DNA from: Oceanimonas smirnovii ATCC BAA-899
GTDB lineage: Bacteria; Pseudomonadota; Gammaproteobacteria; Enterobacterales; Aeromonadaceae
Assembly (NCBI RefSeq): GCF_000381965.1
Contig: NZ_KB908467.1
Coordinates: 1 to 64,000 of the forward strand
Length of the DNA stretch: 64,000 nucleotides
Direction: 5' to 3'
Under the pieces are notes generated by a model that was not told the origin of the DNA, did no database searches, and saw only the letters and a program-made list of their open reading frames with translations. Of this stretch, positions 24,293-33,873 are shown piece by piece. Numbering within the stretch: the first letter of the stretch is position 1; each line of letters begins with the position of its first letter. The position numbers and the translations under genes were made by a program.

Positions 24293-25033
24293 ATGATCAA
24301 GTTACGCAATCTGACCAAGGTCTATGACGGCCAGACAGTACTGAACGACATCAGCCTGGATATTGGCAAAGGTGAAATTGTGGTGATTCTGGGGCCGTCG
24401 GGCACCGGAAAATCCACCCTGCTGCGCTGCCTCAACCTGCTGGAAACGCCGGAAGCGGGCAGTCTGGAGATTGACGGCTTTACCATTGATCTGGCTAAAC
24501 ACAATGGCAAACAGGCCATAGCGCTGCGCAAGCGCACCTCCTTTGTGTTTCAGAACTATGCCCTGTTCGCCAACAAGACCGCCCGGGACAACATCGCCGA
24601 AGGCCTGATCACCGTCTGGAAAAAGCCGAAGGCCGAGGCTCAGGCCGAAGCTCTGCGTATTCTTGGCGACATTGGTCTGGAAGATAAAGCCAACGCCTAT
24701 CCCTCGTCACTGTCCGGCGGTCAGCAGCAGCGGGTAGGCATTGGTCGGGCCATGGCCAGCCACGCCAACGTCATGCTGTTTGACGAGCCCACCTCGGCAC
24801 TGGATCCGGAATGGGTAGACGAAGTGCTGGGGCTGATGAAAAAACTGGCGCTGGCGCACCAGACCATGGTGGTGGTGACCCACGAAATCGGCTTTGCCCG
24901 GGACGTGGCCGACCGCGTTATCTTTATGGATGGCGGCCGCATTGTGGAACAGGGGCCGCCCGGCGAGCTGCTCACCAGACCACAGGATCCGCGCACCCGC
25001 ACCTTTTTGCGCAAGGTGTTGCCTGCCGGCTGA
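24293..25033 (+). CDS. Amino acid ABC transporter, ATP-binding protein
   Basis: The 246-residue ABC ATPase has Walker [10 protein letters not shown] (about 34), the signature [16 protein letters not shown], Walker [15 protein letters not shown] and the switch histidine in [10 protein letters not shown]. The overall form is that of polar amino acid importers of the GlnQ/TcyN group. Last gene of the three-gene operon; no terminator is evident before the rpmH promoter region. Confidence 0.94.
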   Translation: MIKLRNLTKVYDGQTVLNDISLDIGKGEIVVILGPSGTGKSTLLRCLNLLETPEAGSLEIDGFTIDLAKHNGKQAIALRKRTSFVFQNYALFANKTARDNIAEGLITVWKKPKAEAQAEALRILGDIGLEDKANAYPSSLSGGQQQRVGIGRAMASHANVMLFDEPTSALDPEWVDEVLGLMKKLALAHQTMVVVTHEIGFARDVADRVIFMDGGRIVEQGPPGELLTRPQDPRTRTFLRKVLPAG

Positions 25034-25052
25034 TTTACAGCTCTCGATATAG

Positions 25053-25080
25053 TTGCCAAGTACAGTGGTGTGCGTATAAT
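25053..25080 (+). promoter_or_regulatory. Upstream promoter for the rpmH operon
   Basis: TTGCCA (25053-25058) and a perfect TATAAT (25075-25080) are separated by 16 bases. The site lies about 200 bases upstream of rpmH, after the ABC ATPase stop. Three GATC sites follow at 25092-25118. Confidence 0.6.
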
Positions 25081-25166
25081 GCCAGCCCCGCGATCCTTTA
25101 GGATCCGGAATCGATCCGGTCTGCCATGCATGCAACGGCACCGGGTCGGTATTCAATGCCATGTGA

Positions 25167-25195
25167 TTGACGCCGTGCGCGTAACTGTTTAGAAT
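25167..25195 (+). promoter_or_regulatory. Proximal promoter for rpmH-rnpA
   Basis: TTGACG (25167-25172) and TAGAAT (25190-25195) are separated by 17 bases, about 90 bases before the rpmH start. A second promoter in tandem is usual for this ribosomal protein operon. Confidence 0.65.
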
Positions 25196-25283
25196 TCGCC
25201 CTCTTTTATGGGTCGTCTCGGCAGATGCACGGCATTTATGCCATGGCGGTCAAACTGTACAGTTAACTGAAGCGGTAATAACA

Positions 25284-25418
25284 ATGAAACGCACTTTTCA
25301 ACCTTCAAATCTGAAGCGCAAGCGCAGCCACGGTTTCCGTGCTCGCAAGGCCACTGTTGGTGGTCGCAAGGTACTGCGTGCTCGTCGCGCCAAAGGTCGT
25401 GCCCGTCTGAGCGCCTAA
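25284..25418 (+). CDS. rpmH: 50S ribosomal protein L34
   Basis: The 44-residue basic protein starts [20 protein letters not shown] and ends [10 protein letters not shown], the complete bL34 sequence pattern. The stop TAA shares its last A with the rnpA ATG, so the two genes are translationally coupled. Confidence 0.98.
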   Translation: MKRTFQPSNLKRKRSHGFRARKATVGGRKVLRARRAKGRARLSA

Positions 25419-25780
25419 TGGCCAGGCATGCCTTTTCACGGGAGTTACGTCTGTTAACTCCCGCTCAATTCAAAAACGTCTTCGACAACCCCGTCAGAGC
25501 CGCCTCCCCTCATATCACTTTGCTTGCCAAACCCAATGGTCTGGAACAACCGAGACTTGGCCTTGCCGTGCCCAAAAAAGCACTCAAGCGCGCTGTGTGG
25601 CGTAACAGAGTCAAGCGAGTAGCGCGGGAGTCATTCCGGCTTAAACAGCACAAACTGCCTGCGGTCGATATTGTGGTCATCGCCAAAAAAGGCATCGGAG
25701 ACGTGCCCAACGACGAACTGTTCGAGCTGATGGAAAAGCTATGGCGCACTCTCTCTCGCCGCTGCAAAAGCTCGGCATAG
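25418..25780 (+). CDS. rnpA: Ribonuclease P protein component
   Basis: The 120-residue protein cofactor of RNase P assists the RNA subunit in cutting pre-tRNA 5' leaders. The family RNR motif appears as [16 protein letters not shown] near residue 60, preceded by [10 protein letters not shown]. The N-terminal [19 protein letters not shown] is typical. It overlaps rpmH by one base and yidD by 40 bases in another frame. Confidence 0.96.
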   Translation: MARHAFSRELRLLTPAQFKNVFDNPVRAASPHITLLAKPNGLEQPRLGLAVPKKALKRAVWRNRVKRVARESFRLKQHKLPAVDIVVIAKKGIGDVPNDELFELMEKLWRTLSRRCKSSA

Positions 25781-25986
25781 GCCTGATCCGGCTTTATCAG
25801 CTGGTTATCAGCCCTCTGCTCGGCCCCAGGTGCCGCTTCACTCCCACCTGCTCCCAATACGCGATTGAAGCCATTCGACTCCACGGTTTTGTAAAAGGCG
25901 GTTGGTTAACTATCAAACGTCTATTAAAATGCCATCCTTTAGGTCCAAGCGGCCACGATCCGGTCCCGACAAAGCGAAGAAACTGA
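25741..25986 (+). CDS. yidD: Membrane protein insertion efficiency factor YidD
   Basis: This 81-residue protein carries the family pattern [19 protein letters not shown], then [16 protein letters not shown] and [18 protein letters not shown], with the conserved cysteines. The N terminus is an amphipathic membrane-surface helix, and it assists YidC-dependent insertion. It begins inside rnpA and ends four bases before yidC, the usual rpmH-rnpA-yidD-yidC order. Confidence 0.95.
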   Translation: MAHSLSPLQKLGIGLIRLYQLVISPLLGPRCRFTPTCSQYAIEAIRLHGFVKGGWLTIKRLLKCHPLGPSGHDPVPTKRRN

Positions 25987-25990
25987 CACT

Positions 25991-27652
25991 ATGGAATCCC
26001 AACGCAACATACTTGTTATTGCGCTGCTGCTGGTGAGTTTTCTCATCTGGCAACAGTGGCAAACGGATAAAGCGCCACAGCCAGAAACGGCGCAACAGAG
26101 CACTCAAACCAGCACAGGCGACGACAGTTTTGTTCCCGAGTCGGACCAGGCCGGTGGCGAAGTGCCTGCCGATGCTCCCACTACCGCCAGCCGTCAGCTG
26201 GTCACCATTACTTCCGACACCCTTGAGCTGACTATCGACACCCAGGGTGGCGACATAGTGCGCGCCGAGCTGCTGGAGCACAACGACGAGCTCAATTCCG
26301 ACGACAAGTTCGTGCTGCTGAGCCAGGGTGCCAACTTCGTCAACGTGGCTCAGAGCGGTCTGATTGGCCGTGACGGTCCGGACGCCAGCGCCAATGGCCG
26401 GCCTCTGTATCAGGCTGAACAAAAGCGCTATCAGCTGGCCGAAGGCGAAAGCAGCCTGAGCGTGCCGCTGACGTTTACCAACGAAGCCGGTGTCACCTTT
26501 ACCAAAACCTTTACCCTGGAGCGTGGCCGCTACGTAGTGGGTGTTAACTACGACATCAACAACCCAAGCAGCCAGCCGGTACAGGCCCAGCTCTACGCCC
26601 AGCTCAAGCAAAGCGAAAGCAAGCCCGGTGACGACGGCGGCAGCATGCTGATGGCTTCTGCCTATCGCGGTCCGGCCTATTCCACCAGCGAAACCCGCTA
26701 CAGCAAGTACGATTTCAAGGATGTGCGTGAAGCCAACCTTAACCGTACTACCGAAGGCGGCTGGGTTGGTATGCTGCAGCACTACTTTGTGTCTGCCTGG
26801 GTCGCACCGGAAAATGGTGAGAATCAGCTTTATACCCGCTTCCTGAACAATCAGGGGCAGGGCATTATTGGCTTTAAAGCGCCGGTTACCACAGTGCCTG
26901 CAGGCTCAGAGCAAAGCATCTCCGCCAAGCTGTGGCTGGGTCCCAAGCTGCAGGATGAAATGGCCGAAGTGGCTCCTAACCTGGATCTGACTGTGGATTA
27001 CGGCTGGCTGTGGTTTATTGCCCAGCCGCTGTTCAAGCTGCTGCAATTCCTGCAAAGCTTTGCGGTTAACTGGGGTATGGCCATTATTCTGACCACCTTT
27101 GTGGTACGCGGCATCATGTATCCGCTGACCAAGGCTCAATACACCTCCATGGCCAAGATGCGCATGCTGCAGCCCAAGCTGATGGCACTGCGTGAGCGCT
27201 ATGGCGACGATCGCCAGAAGATGTCTCAGGGCATGATGGAGCTGTACAAGAAAGAGAAGGTCAACCCGCTCGGCGGCTGCCTGCCCATCCTGATCCAGAT
27301 GCCTATTTTTATCTCCCTGTATTGGGTACTGATGGAGTCGGTAGAGCTGCGTCATGCGCCCTTTATGCTGTGGATTGACGATCTGTCGGTGCGGGATCCT
27401 TACTTTGTGCTGCCCATTCTGATGGGTGCCAGCATGTATGTGATTCAGAAAATGAGTCCGACCACGGTCACCGATCCGATGCAGCAGAAGGTAATGCAGT
27501 TTATGCCCATCATTTTTACCTTCTTCTTCCTGTGGTTCCCTGCCGGTCTGACCCTGTACTGGCTGGTGAGCAACGTGGTCACCATCTCCCAGCAGTGGTA
27601 CATTTTCCGCCAGCTGGAGAAGAAAGGCCTGCACGGCAAGGCTGCCTCATAA
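25991..27652 (+). CDS. yidC: Membrane protein insertase YidC
   Basis: The 553-residue Oxa1/Alb3 family insertase has one N-terminal transmembrane helix (about 7-22). A linker rich in Q, T, E and D and a large periplasmic beta-sandwich domain (about 60-330) follow, then the conserved insertase core of five helices (about 340-540) starting [17 protein letters not shown]. The positively charged tail ends [15 protein letters not shown]. The length is close to E. coli YidC (548). ATG 25991 lies four bases after yidD. Confidence 0.97.
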   Translation: MESQRNILVIALLLVSFLIWQQWQTDKAPQPETAQQSTQTSTGDDSFVPESDQAGGEVPADAPTTASRQLVTITSDTLELTIDTQGGDIVRAELLEHNDELNSDDKFVLLSQGANFVNVAQSGLIGRDGPDASANGRPLYQAEQKRYQLAEGESSLSVPLTFTNEAGVTFTKTFTLERGRYVVGVNYDINNPSSQPVQAQLYAQLKQSESKPGDDGGSMLMASAYRGPAYSTSETRYSKYDFKDVREANLNRTTEGGWVGMLQHYFVSAWVAPENGENQLYTRFLNNQGQGIIGFKAPVTTVPAGSEQSISAKLWLGPKLQDEMAEVAPNLDLTVDYGWLWFIAQPLFKLLQFLQSFAVNWGMAIILTTFVVRGIMYPLTKAQYTSMAKMRMLQPKLMALRERYGDDRQKMSQGMMELYKKEKVNPLGGCLPILIQMPIFISLYWVLMESVELRHAPFMLWIDDLSVRDPYFVLPILMGASMYVIQKMSPTTVTDPMQQKVMQFMPIIFTFFFLWFPAGLTLYWLVSNVVTISQQWYIFRQLEKKGLHGKAAS

Positions 27653-27687
27653 GGCCTCTGGCCTGAGCAGCAATAACGCAATACACT

Positions 27688-27713
27688 GGGCGGCCTGAGG
27701 GCCGCCTTTTTTA
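27688..27713 (+). terminator. Rho-independent terminator after yidC
   Basis: GGGCGGCC, loop TGAG, GGCCGCC followed by TTTTTTA, 36 bases after the yidC stop and ahead of mnmE. Confidence 0.88.
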
Positions 27714-27765
27714 TTGGCGGATATCTCCGTCATACTGAACCGCTAACTCCGGAGTAACAGAACCC

Positions 27766-29127
27766 ATGTCCAACGACACCATCGTCGCTCAGGCCACCGC
27801 CCCCGGACGCGGCGGCGTCGGCATTATTCGCGTCTCAGGCCCCCGGGCCGAGGCCGTGGCTCAGGCCGTGCTGGGCAAAGTGCCCAGAGTGCGCTATGCC
27901 GACTATCTGCCGTTTAAAGACGAACAGGGCATGATTCTGGATCAGGGCATTGCCCTGCTGTTCAAGGGCCCCAACAGCTTTACCGGCGAAGACGTGCTCG
28001 AGCTGCAGGGCCACGGCGGCCCCGTGGTGCTGGACATGCTGGTACGCCGCATACTGGCTCTGCCCGGCCTGCGTCCGGCGCGGGCCGGCGAATTCAGCGA
28101 ACGCGCCTTTCTCAACGACAAGCTGGATCTGGCCCAGGCCGAGGCCATTGCTGACCTGATTGAAGCGTCCAGCGAGCAGGCCGCCCGCTCGGCGCTGCAG
28201 TCGCTGCAGGGAGAGTTTTCTACCCGTGTACACGGTCTGGTGGAAGCACTCACTCACCTGCGGATTTATGTGGAAGCAGCCATCGATTTTCCCGACGAGG
28301 AAGTGGACTTTCTCTCCGACGGCAAAATCGCCGGCGAGCTCTACGGCATTATGGACCGGCTCACCGAGGTGCAGCGCGAAGCCCGCCAGGGTGCCATTAT
28401 GCGCGAGGGCATGAAGGTGGTGATCGCCGGCCGCCCCAACGCCGGCAAGTCCAGCCTGCTTAACGCCCTGGCCGGCAAGGAATCCGCCATTGTCACCGAC
28501 ATTGCCGGCACCACCCGGGACGTGCTGCGGGAATACATTCATCTGGACGGCATGCCGCTGCACATCATCGACACCGCCGGCCTGCGCGAGGCCAGCGATG
28601 CGGTGGAACGCATTGGCATTGAGCGGGCCTGGGCCGAAATTGAACAGGCCGATCGCATTCTGTTTATGGTGGACGGCACCACCACCTCGGCCCAGCACCC
28701 AAAAGACATCTGGCCCGACTTTGTCGACCGGCTGCCGGCCCATATTGGCCTCACTGTGGTGCGTAACAAGGCGGATTTAACCGGTGAGCCGCTCACCGTG
28801 AGCAGCGACGGCGAACACCCTGTGTATCCCATCTCCGCCCGCACCGGCGAAGGAGTAGAAGCGCTCAAAGAGCACCTCAAGGCCTGCATGGGCTTTCAGG
28901 GCGGCGGCGAAGGCGGCTTCAGCGCCCGCCAGCGCCACCTGGACGCTCTGCACCACGCCAACCAGCATCTGATCATGGCCAGGGAACAGCTGGAGGTGTA
29001 CATGGCCGGCGAACTGGTGGCGGAAGAACTGCGCCTGGCCCAGGAGCAGCTCAGCCAGATCACCGGCGAATTCACCTCTGATGATTTGTTAGGCAGGATT
29101 TTCTCTTCGTTTTGTATCGGGAAATAA
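27766..29127 (+). CDS. mnmE: tRNA modification GTPase MnmE
   Basis: The 453-residue GTPase, with MnmG, installs carboxymethylaminomethyl groups on wobble uridines. The N-terminal tetrahydrofolate-binding domain starts [22 protein letters not shown]. The G domain has [16 protein letters not shown] (G1), DIAGTTRD (G2), DTAGLR (G3) and NKAD (G4). The C terminus ends FSSFCIGK, the functional CIGK motif. It follows the rpmH-yidC block as in E. coli but has its own short promoter gap. mnmG is not adjacent. Confidence 0.97.
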   Translation: MSNDTIVAQATAPGRGGVGIIRVSGPRAEAVAQAVLGKVPRVRYADYLPFKDEQGMILDQGIALLFKGPNSFTGEDVLELQGHGGPVVLDMLVRRILALPGLRPARAGEFSERAFLNDKLDLAQAEAIADLIEASSEQAARSALQSLQGEFSTRVHGLVEALTHLRIYVEAAIDFPDEEVDFLSDGKIAGELYGIMDRLTEVQREARQGAIMREGMKVVIAGRPNAGKSSLLNALAGKESAIVTDIAGTTRDVLREYIHLDGMPLHIIDTAGLREASDAVERIGIERAWAEIEQADRILFMVDGTTTSAQHPKDIWPDFVDRLPAHIGLTVVRNKADLTGEPLTVSSDGEHPVYPISARTGEGVEALKEHLKACMGFQGGGEGGFSARQRHLDALHHANQHLIMAREQLEVYMAGELVAEELRLAQEQLSQITGEFTSDDLLGRIFSSFCIGK

Positions 29128-29175
29128 GCCTGCAGAAAGCATCGGCGGGACTCATCGTTATAAGCAATCAATTCC

Positions 29176-29210
29176 AAAGGTTATATGAGTTTAAGCTTTA
29201 AATAACCTTT
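29176..29210. repeat. A/T-rich inverted repeat downstream of mnmE
   Basis: AAAGGTTAT (29176-29184) and ATAACCTTT (29202-29210) are perfect 9-base arms around a 17-base loop, 49 bases after mnmE. There is no T run, so it may be a weak terminator or an operator for the chemoreceptor gene. Confidence 0.5.
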
Positions 29211-29216
29211 ACTTAT

Positions 29217-29242
29217 ACTCCCGAAACCACCACTTCGGGAGT
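29217..29242 (+). repeat. Stem-loop directly before the chemoreceptor Shine-Dalgarno
   Basis: ACTCCCGAA (29217-29225) and TTCGGGAGT (29234-29242) are perfect 9-base arms with an 8-base loop. The stem ends one base before AAGGA (29244-29248), and the ATG is at 29250. In the mRNA it would press against the ribosome site, which suggests translational control; a protein-binding dyad is equally possible. Confidence 0.55.
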
Positions 29243-29249
29243 CAAGGAC

Positions 29250-30887
29250 ATGCTCGCTCGTTTATCCATCAAGACACTGCTTACCGCCTCGTTTGGTGCC
29301 ATGCTGCTGGCGGTATTGGCCTTCAGCCTGTATATCTACCTGTCCATGCAGGGCATACAGCGGCAAATGGAAAGCATAGTGGAACGCAATATCAGCCTGC
29401 TGCAGACTATTTCCAACCTGCGTTACAGCACCGTCACCTACCGCCGTTTCGCCCTTGACTACGGTCTCACCACCGACCGGCGCGAGCACGCCGACATCCT
29501 GGCCAAGATCAACCACAACGACCAGCAGGTGGAACGTTACCTGGAGGCCATGCAGCGCCAGGCCAACAGCCCCGAGGTGCGTGCCTTTATCAACGACTTC
29601 CGCCGCCGCATCACCGCCTACAAGGGCATGCAGGGCGATTACCTGCGGCTGATCGACGCGGGCAACATAGACGCGGCCCGGGTAAAAATGCTCACCGATA
29701 TGCTGGCCCCCTTTGATGCCATCGTTGCCCTGCTGGGCGAAACTCAGCAGCAGATCGCCGCAGAAGCAAAAGCCATCAAGGATCAGGAATCAGCGGTGAT
29801 CGATAACATCAGCACACTGGTCATTATTCTGTGCCTGCTGCTGGCTGGCTTTATGCTGATCATGGGCATCATTATCAACCGCCGTATACGTCTGCCTCTT
29901 GCCCGGCTCAACGCTCAGATGGACAGAGTGAGGAACGGCATGCTCGACCAGGATCTCGATCGTCGTTATTTCTCTCAGGATGAACTGGGAAAGGCGGCCG
30001 ATAGCTTTATTTCCATGCAGGCCGGCATTCGCAATCTGGTGCAGGAGATCTCCGCCAGCCTGGACGGAGTGGGAGGAGCCACCATAAAACTACGGCAAAT
30101 GTCGGCACAGTCATCCACGGCGCTGGATAGCCAACAGCAGGAAATCGCCCGTATTGCCAGTGCCATGCATCAGCTCGAAGCCACCTTCCGCGATGTGGCA
30201 CTTAATACCCAAAACGCTGCCGGTGCCGCCCGTGAGGCGGCAGAGCAAACCGAACAAAGCAACCGGGTAGTAATAAACTCCAGCCGCCAGGTGGAAATGG
30301 CAGCCAGAGAAATTGGGCAGGCCGGCGCACTGGCTCTGGCTCTTAAGGAAGACAGCGCCCGCATCGGCGTGGTGTCCCGGGTCATCAGCGACATTGCCGA
30401 GCAGACTAACCTGCTGGCACTCAATGCCGCCATTGAAGCGGCGCGGGCCGGTGATTCGGGGCGGGGCTTTGCGGTGGTGGCCGAGGAAGTACGCAACCTG
30501 GCGCAACGGACCCAGCAGTCCATTGAAGAAATCAACCAGACCATCGCCAGTCTACAACAACAGGCAGAAGCGGTGACCCAGGCCATGGACAACAGCCAGC
30601 AGATCATCGAGGGGGGTGCTAAAGAAGCCCGCCACGCGGCCGACTCCCTGCAACATATCAGCACGGCGGTAGCCAGCATGACGGAAATGAACCTGCAGAT
30701 CGCCACCGCCACCGAGCAGCAAAGTGCGGTGGCGGCGGAGCTTAACGGCAGCCTGGCCGGCATTGACCGTATGTCGGATGAAGTGGCCGGCAGTGCCCGT
30801 CATACCTCATCAGCTTCGCAGGATCTGGAGCGTCTGGCAGACAGCCTGCATCAACTGGTGCGAAAGTTCAGTCTGGGCCAAGCGTAG
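29250..30887 (+). CDS. Methyl-accepting chemotaxis protein
   Basis: The 545-residue transmembrane chemoreceptor has TM1 at about 9-30. A periplasmic all-helical sensor of about 155 residues resembling the four-helix-bundle class follows, then TM2 (about 188-209: [19 protein letters not shown]), a HAMP domain (about 210-265) and the cytoplasmic coiled coil. The hairpin tip [38 protein letters not shown] (about 383-418) binds CheA/CheW. No C-terminal CheR-tethering pentapeptide is present. The ligand is unknown. The gene is isolated; its leader carries a stem-loop next to the ribosome site. Confidence 0.95.
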   Translation: MLARLSIKTLLTASFGAMLLAVLAFSLYIYLSMQGIQRQMESIVERNISLLQTISNLRYSTVTYRRFALDYGLTTDRREHADILAKINHNDQQVERYLEAMQRQANSPEVRAFINDFRRRITAYKGMQGDYLRLIDAGNIDAARVKMLTDMLAPFDAIVALLGETQQQIAAEAKAIKDQESAVIDNISTLVIILCLLLAGFMLIMGIIINRRIRLPLARLNAQMDRVRNGMLDQDLDRRYFSQDELGKAADSFISMQAGIRNLVQEISASLDGVGGATIKLRQMSAQSSTALDSQQQEIARIASAMHQLEATFRDVALNTQNAAGAAREAAEQTEQSNRVVINSSRQVEMAAREIGQAGALALALKEDSARIGVVSRVISDIAEQTNLLALNAAIEAARAGDSGRGFAVVAEEVRNLAQRTQQSIEEINQTIASLQQQAEAVTQAMDNSQQIIEGGAKEARHAADSLQHISTAVASMTEMNLQIATATEQQSAVAAELNGSLAGIDRMSDEVAGSARHTSSASQDLERLADSLHQLVRKFSLGQA

Positions 30888-30901
30888 TATCAGCCCCAAA
30901 C

Positions 30902-30928
30902 CATGACTAGACGATCGGTCTAGTCATG
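30902..30928. promoter_or_regulatory. Palindromic operator in front of the NemR-like gene
   Basis: CATGACTAGAC, 5 bases (GATCG), GTCTAGTCATG forms a perfect 11-base inverted repeat. Its core TAGAC-N5-GTCTA recurs at 31587-31601 before the aldehyde reductase gene. It resembles the palindrome reported for E. coli NemR. The site lies 17-43 bases before the nemR start, the expected place for autorepression. Confidence 0.75.
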
Positions 30929-30944
30929 GAGTAGTATTCACTCC

Positions 30945-31535
30945 ATGAACACTAAACATCAAGATACTCGCCAGCATCTGCTGAATACCGGCCGCGAGAT
31001 CCTCGCCGCCCGGGGCTTCAGCTCGGTGGGGCTCAGTACCCTGCTGCAACAGGCCGGCGTGCCAAAGGGATCCTTCTACCACTATTTCAAATCCAAGGAG
31101 CAGTTTGGCCAGGCCTTGCTGGAGGACTATTTCAGCCAGTACCTGATCGAGCTGGAAGCACTGTTCAGCCAGCCGAAGCTGAATGGTCGCGAACGGCTGA
31201 TAAGCTACTGGAATGAGTGGCAGCATCGCTATTGCAGCCCGCAGGGCCGCAGCGACTGCCTGGTGGTCAAGTTGAGTGCCGAAGTGGCCGACCTGTCCGA
31301 AGCCATGCGTCTGACCCTGAAAGCCGGCACCGACAAGGTTATAGGCCGTATTCAGGGCTGCATTGCCGCCGGTGTTACCGATGGCTCGCTGCCGGCAGAG
31401 AGCAAGCCGGCCCTGCTGGCCACCAGCCTGTATCAGCTGTGGTTGGGTGCCAGCCTGCTGACCAAGCTGCACAGAGACGAACAGCACATGAACCAGGCCA
31501 TGGCCATGACCCGGCAGCTGCTGATGCATCACTGA
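30945..31535 (+). CDS. TetR-family regulator, NemR-like electrophile sensor
   Basis: This 196-residue repressor has an N-terminal helix-turn-helix (RQHLLNTGREILAARGFSSVGLSTLL, then QQAGVPKGSFYHYFKSKEQFG) that closely follows E. coli NemR. SDCLVVKLSAEVADLSEAMR aligns with the NemR block whose cysteine (Cys106 in E. coli, Cys105 here) reacts with electrophiles and hypochlorite. Further cysteines are at about 97 and 138. The downstream genes encode aldehyde and enal/enone reductases rather than the NemA-GloA pair of E. coli. The start ATG 30945 sits in the right arm of a second inverted repeat (30924-30948), and there is no strong free ribosome site. Confidence 0.85.
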   Translation: MNTKHQDTRQHLLNTGREILAARGFSSVGLSTLLQQAGVPKGSFYHYFKSKEQFGQALLEDYFSQYLIELEALFSQPKLNGRERLISYWNEWQHRYCSPQGRSDCLVVKLSAEVADLSEAMRLTLKAGTDKVIGRIQGCIAAGVTDGSLPAESKPALLATSLYQLWLGASLLTKLHRDEQHMNQAMAMTRQLLMHH

Positions 31536-31548
31536 TACTGGCTCATTC

Positions 31549-31573
31549 AGCCCGCCATAACAGCGGGCTTTTT
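31549..31573 (+). terminator. Rho-independent terminator of the NemR-like gene
   Basis: AGCCCGC, loop CATAACA, GCGGGCT followed by TTTT, 13 bases after the stop. It separates the regulator from yqhD, which has its own operator. Confidence 0.85.
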
Positions 31574-31586
31574 CAGACCAATCAAC

Positions 31587-31601
31587 TAGACGACTGGTCT
31601 A
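31587..31601. promoter_or_regulatory. Second NemR-type operator, in front of yqhD
   Basis: TAGACGACTGGTCTA has the same TAGAC-N5-GTCTA form as the core of the 30902-30928 site and differs only in three of the five central bases. It lies 39 bases before the yqhD start and directly after the terminator of the regulator gene, so it probably covers the yqhD promoter. Confidence 0.75.
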
Positions 31602-31639
31602 CTCAGATGTTTTTTATTGCAAGTAAACGAGGAAAAACC

Positions 31640-32797
31640 ATGCAGGATTTCAGCTTTTACAATCCGACCCGTATCGAATTTGGTGCCGGCAAAATTGCCA
31701 GCCTTGATCAGTTGGTGCCGGCGAATGCGCACGTTCTGGTGCTGTTTGGTGGCGAAAGTGCCCGCCGCACCGGCACCCTGGATGAAGTAACCGCCGCCCT
31801 GGGCAAGCGTGAAGTACAGCTGTTCGGCGGCATTGAGCCCAATCCCAGCTTTGAAACCCTGATGGAAGCAGTGGCACTGGTACGCCGTCATAATATCGAC
31901 TTTCTGCTGGCCGTTGGCGGCGGATCCGTGATCGACGGTACCAAATTCGTGGCCGCTGCCGCCCTGTTTGAAGGTGATGCCTGGGAAATCCTGACCAGCA
32001 TGGGCCAGAGCATCGAACGGGCCCTGCCCTTTGGCACCGTACTGACCCTGCCGGCTACCGGATCCGAGATGAACCAGGGCTCGGTGATCACCCGCAAGGC
32101 ACTGCAGGCCAAGCTGCCCTTCAAAAACGAGCTGGTGTATCCGCGCTTTTCGGTACTGGATCCGGTCAAAACCTATACTCTGCCCACCCGCCAGGTGGCC
32201 AATGGCGTGGTTGACGCCTTTGTGCACGTAATGGAGCAATACCTCACCTACCCCGCTCAGGCCCCGGTGCAGGACCGCTTTGCCGAAGGTCTGCTGCAAA
32301 CCCTGATTGAAATTGGCCCCAACGCTCTGGCCGAGCCGCAAGATTACCCGACCCGCGCCAGCCTGATGTGGACCGCCACCCTGGCGCTGAACGGCCTGAT
32401 TGGTGCCGGCGTACCTCAGGACTGGGCTTCCCATATGCTGGGTCATGAGCTGACCGCCCTGCACAACCTGGATCATGCCCAGACCCTGGCGGTGGTGTTG
32501 CCGGAAATGCTGCGTCAGCGCAAGGCCAGCAAACTCGGCAAGCTGGTGCAGTATGCCGAGCGGGTCTGGAATATTCATGAAGGCAGCGACGACGACAAGG
32601 CCGAGGCCGCCATCGAGCATACTCGTGATTTCTTTGAAGCGGTGGGCGTTAAAACCCGTCTTGGCGACTATGGTCTGGGTGCTGAACACATCGATGGCAT
32701 CATCAGCAGCCTGGAACAGCACGGCATGGTGGCCCTGGGCGAACACGGCGATGTCACTCCCGCGCACTGCCGCCAAATACTGCTGGCCAGTCTGTAA
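31640..32797 (+). CDS. yqhD: NADPH-dependent aldehyde reductase YqhD (iron-type alcohol dehydrogenase)
   Basis: The 385-residue enzyme starts MQDFSFYNPTRIEFGAGKI, the YqhD pattern. It is expected to reduce short-chain and reactive aldehydes such as butanal, acrolein and methylglyoxal with NADPH. GGGSVIDGTKF is the cofactor loop. Metal ligands are seen as Asp and His in NGVVDAFVHVMEQYL and His residues in WASHMLGHELTALHNLDHAQ. The length matches E. coli YqhD (387). ATG 31640 follows GAGGAA. The gene is preceded by a NemR-type operator and followed after 29 bases by curA, which supports an electrophile-detoxifying role. Confidence 0.93.
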   Translation: MQDFSFYNPTRIEFGAGKIASLDQLVPANAHVLVLFGGESARRTGTLDEVTAALGKREVQLFGGIEPNPSFETLMEAVALVRRHNIDFLLAVGGGSVIDGTKFVAAAALFEGDAWEILTSMGQSIERALPFGTVLTLPATGSEMNQGSVITRKALQAKLPFKNELVYPRFSVLDPVKTYTLPTRQVANGVVDAFVHVMEQYLTYPAQAPVQDRFAEGLLQTLIEIGPNALAEPQDYPTRASLMWTATLALNGLIGAGVPQDWASHMLGHELTALHNLDHAQTLAVVLPEMLRQRKASKLGKLVQYAERVWNIHEGSDDDKAEAAIEHTRDFFEAVGVKTRLGDYGLGAEHIDGIISSLEQHGMVALGEHGDVTPAHCRQILLASL

Positions 32798-32826
32798 GCG
32801 TTAACTCACAGTTTAAGGAGCACACC

Positions 32827-33870
32827 ATGAAGCAAACAGCCAACCGCAACCGCCAGATCACTCTGGCTTCACGCCCGGTGGGCCTGCCCACCGCCGGCAA
32901 CTTCGCCCTGAAAGAAACCGCCATTCCCGAGCCCGCCGAAGGCCAGCTGCTGCTGCGCACCCTTTACCTGAGCCTGGACCCTTATATGCGGGGCCGCATG
33001 AGCGACGCCAAATCCTACGCCGAGCCGGTGGCGGTGGGGGATCCCATGGTCGGAGGCACCGTCTGCCGGGTGCATGCCAGCCGGCACTCAGGTTATCAGC
33101 CCGGTGACTGGGTGCTGAGCTACAGCGGCTGGCAGGACTATGCGCTGTCTGACGGTGAAGGACTGATAAAACTGGATCCTGCCCACATGTCTCCTTCCTG
33201 GGCACTGGGTGTGCTCGGCATGCCCGGCTTCACCGCCTATATGGGCCTGCTGGATATCGGCAGGCCGCAAGCCGGAGAAACCCTAGTCGTCGCCGCCGCC
33301 ACCGGTGCCGTTGGCTCCATGGTGGCGCAAATCGGCAAGCTCAAAGGCTGCCGGGTGGTGGCCGTGGCCGGTGGTGAAGAGAAATGCCGCTATGCGCTGG
33401 AAACCCTGGGCGTGGACGTCTGCCTTGATCACAAGGCCGGTGACTTTGCCGAACAACTGGCCGGTGCCTGCCCCGATGGCATCGATATCTACTACGAGAA
33501 TGTGGGCGGCAAAGTGCTGGACGCTGTGCTGCCCTTGCTCAACACCGGTGCCCGCATTCCGGTGTGCGGCCTTATCTCGCAATATAACGCCACCACGCTG
33601 CCGGACGGGCCGGATCGCCTGGGTCAGCTGATGGCTACCATTTTGATCAAACGCATGACGGTAAAGGGCTTTATCATCTTTGATGACTATGCTCACCGTT
33701 ATGATGAATTTGTACAAGACATGAGCCAGTGGCTGAGGGAAGGCAAAATTCACTATCGCGAGCAGATAGTGGAAGAGCTGGAACACGCACCAGAGGCCTT
33801 TATCGGCCTGCTGCAGGGCCAAAACTTCGGCAAACTGGTGGTGCGCGTTGGAAATGACGAGCTGAACTGA
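32827..33870 (+). CDS. curA: NADPH-dependent oxidoreductase, CurA/YncB-like (MDR family)
   Basis: The 347-residue zinc-independent medium-chain reductase belongs to the leukotriene B4 12-hydroxydehydrogenase group. Relatives reduce the double bond of alpha,beta-unsaturated aldehydes and ketones; E. coli CurA reduces curcumin. NRQITLASRPVGLPTAGNFAL and LYLSLDPYMRGRM mark the N terminus. VVAAATGAVGSMVAQIGKLKG is the Rossmann loop, and IYYENVGGKVLDAVLPLL follows. RBS AAGGAG precedes ATG 32827. It is the last gene of the yqhD-curA operon under the NemR-like control region. Confidence 0.9.
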   Translation: MKQTANRNRQITLASRPVGLPTAGNFALKETAIPEPAEGQLLLRTLYLSLDPYMRGRMSDAKSYAEPVAVGDPMVGGTVCRVHASRHSGYQPGDWVLSYSGWQDYALSDGEGLIKLDPAHMSPSWALGVLGMPGFTAYMGLLDIGRPQAGETLVVAAATGAVGSMVAQIGKLKGCRVVAVAGGEEKCRYALETLGVDVCLDHKAGDFAEQLAGACPDGIDIYYENVGGKVLDAVLPLLNTGARIPVCGLISQYNATTLPDGPDRLGQLMATILIKRMTVKGFIIFDDYAHRYDEFVQDMSQWLREGKIHYREQIVEELEHAPEAFIGLLQGQNFGKLVVRVGNDELN

Positions 33871-33873
33871 CAT

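Noticed and set aside
25092-25118. Three GATC sites upstream of rpmH as an origin
   Set aside because: Too few, no DnaA box seen nearby, and the segment is occupied by two ordinary promoters.
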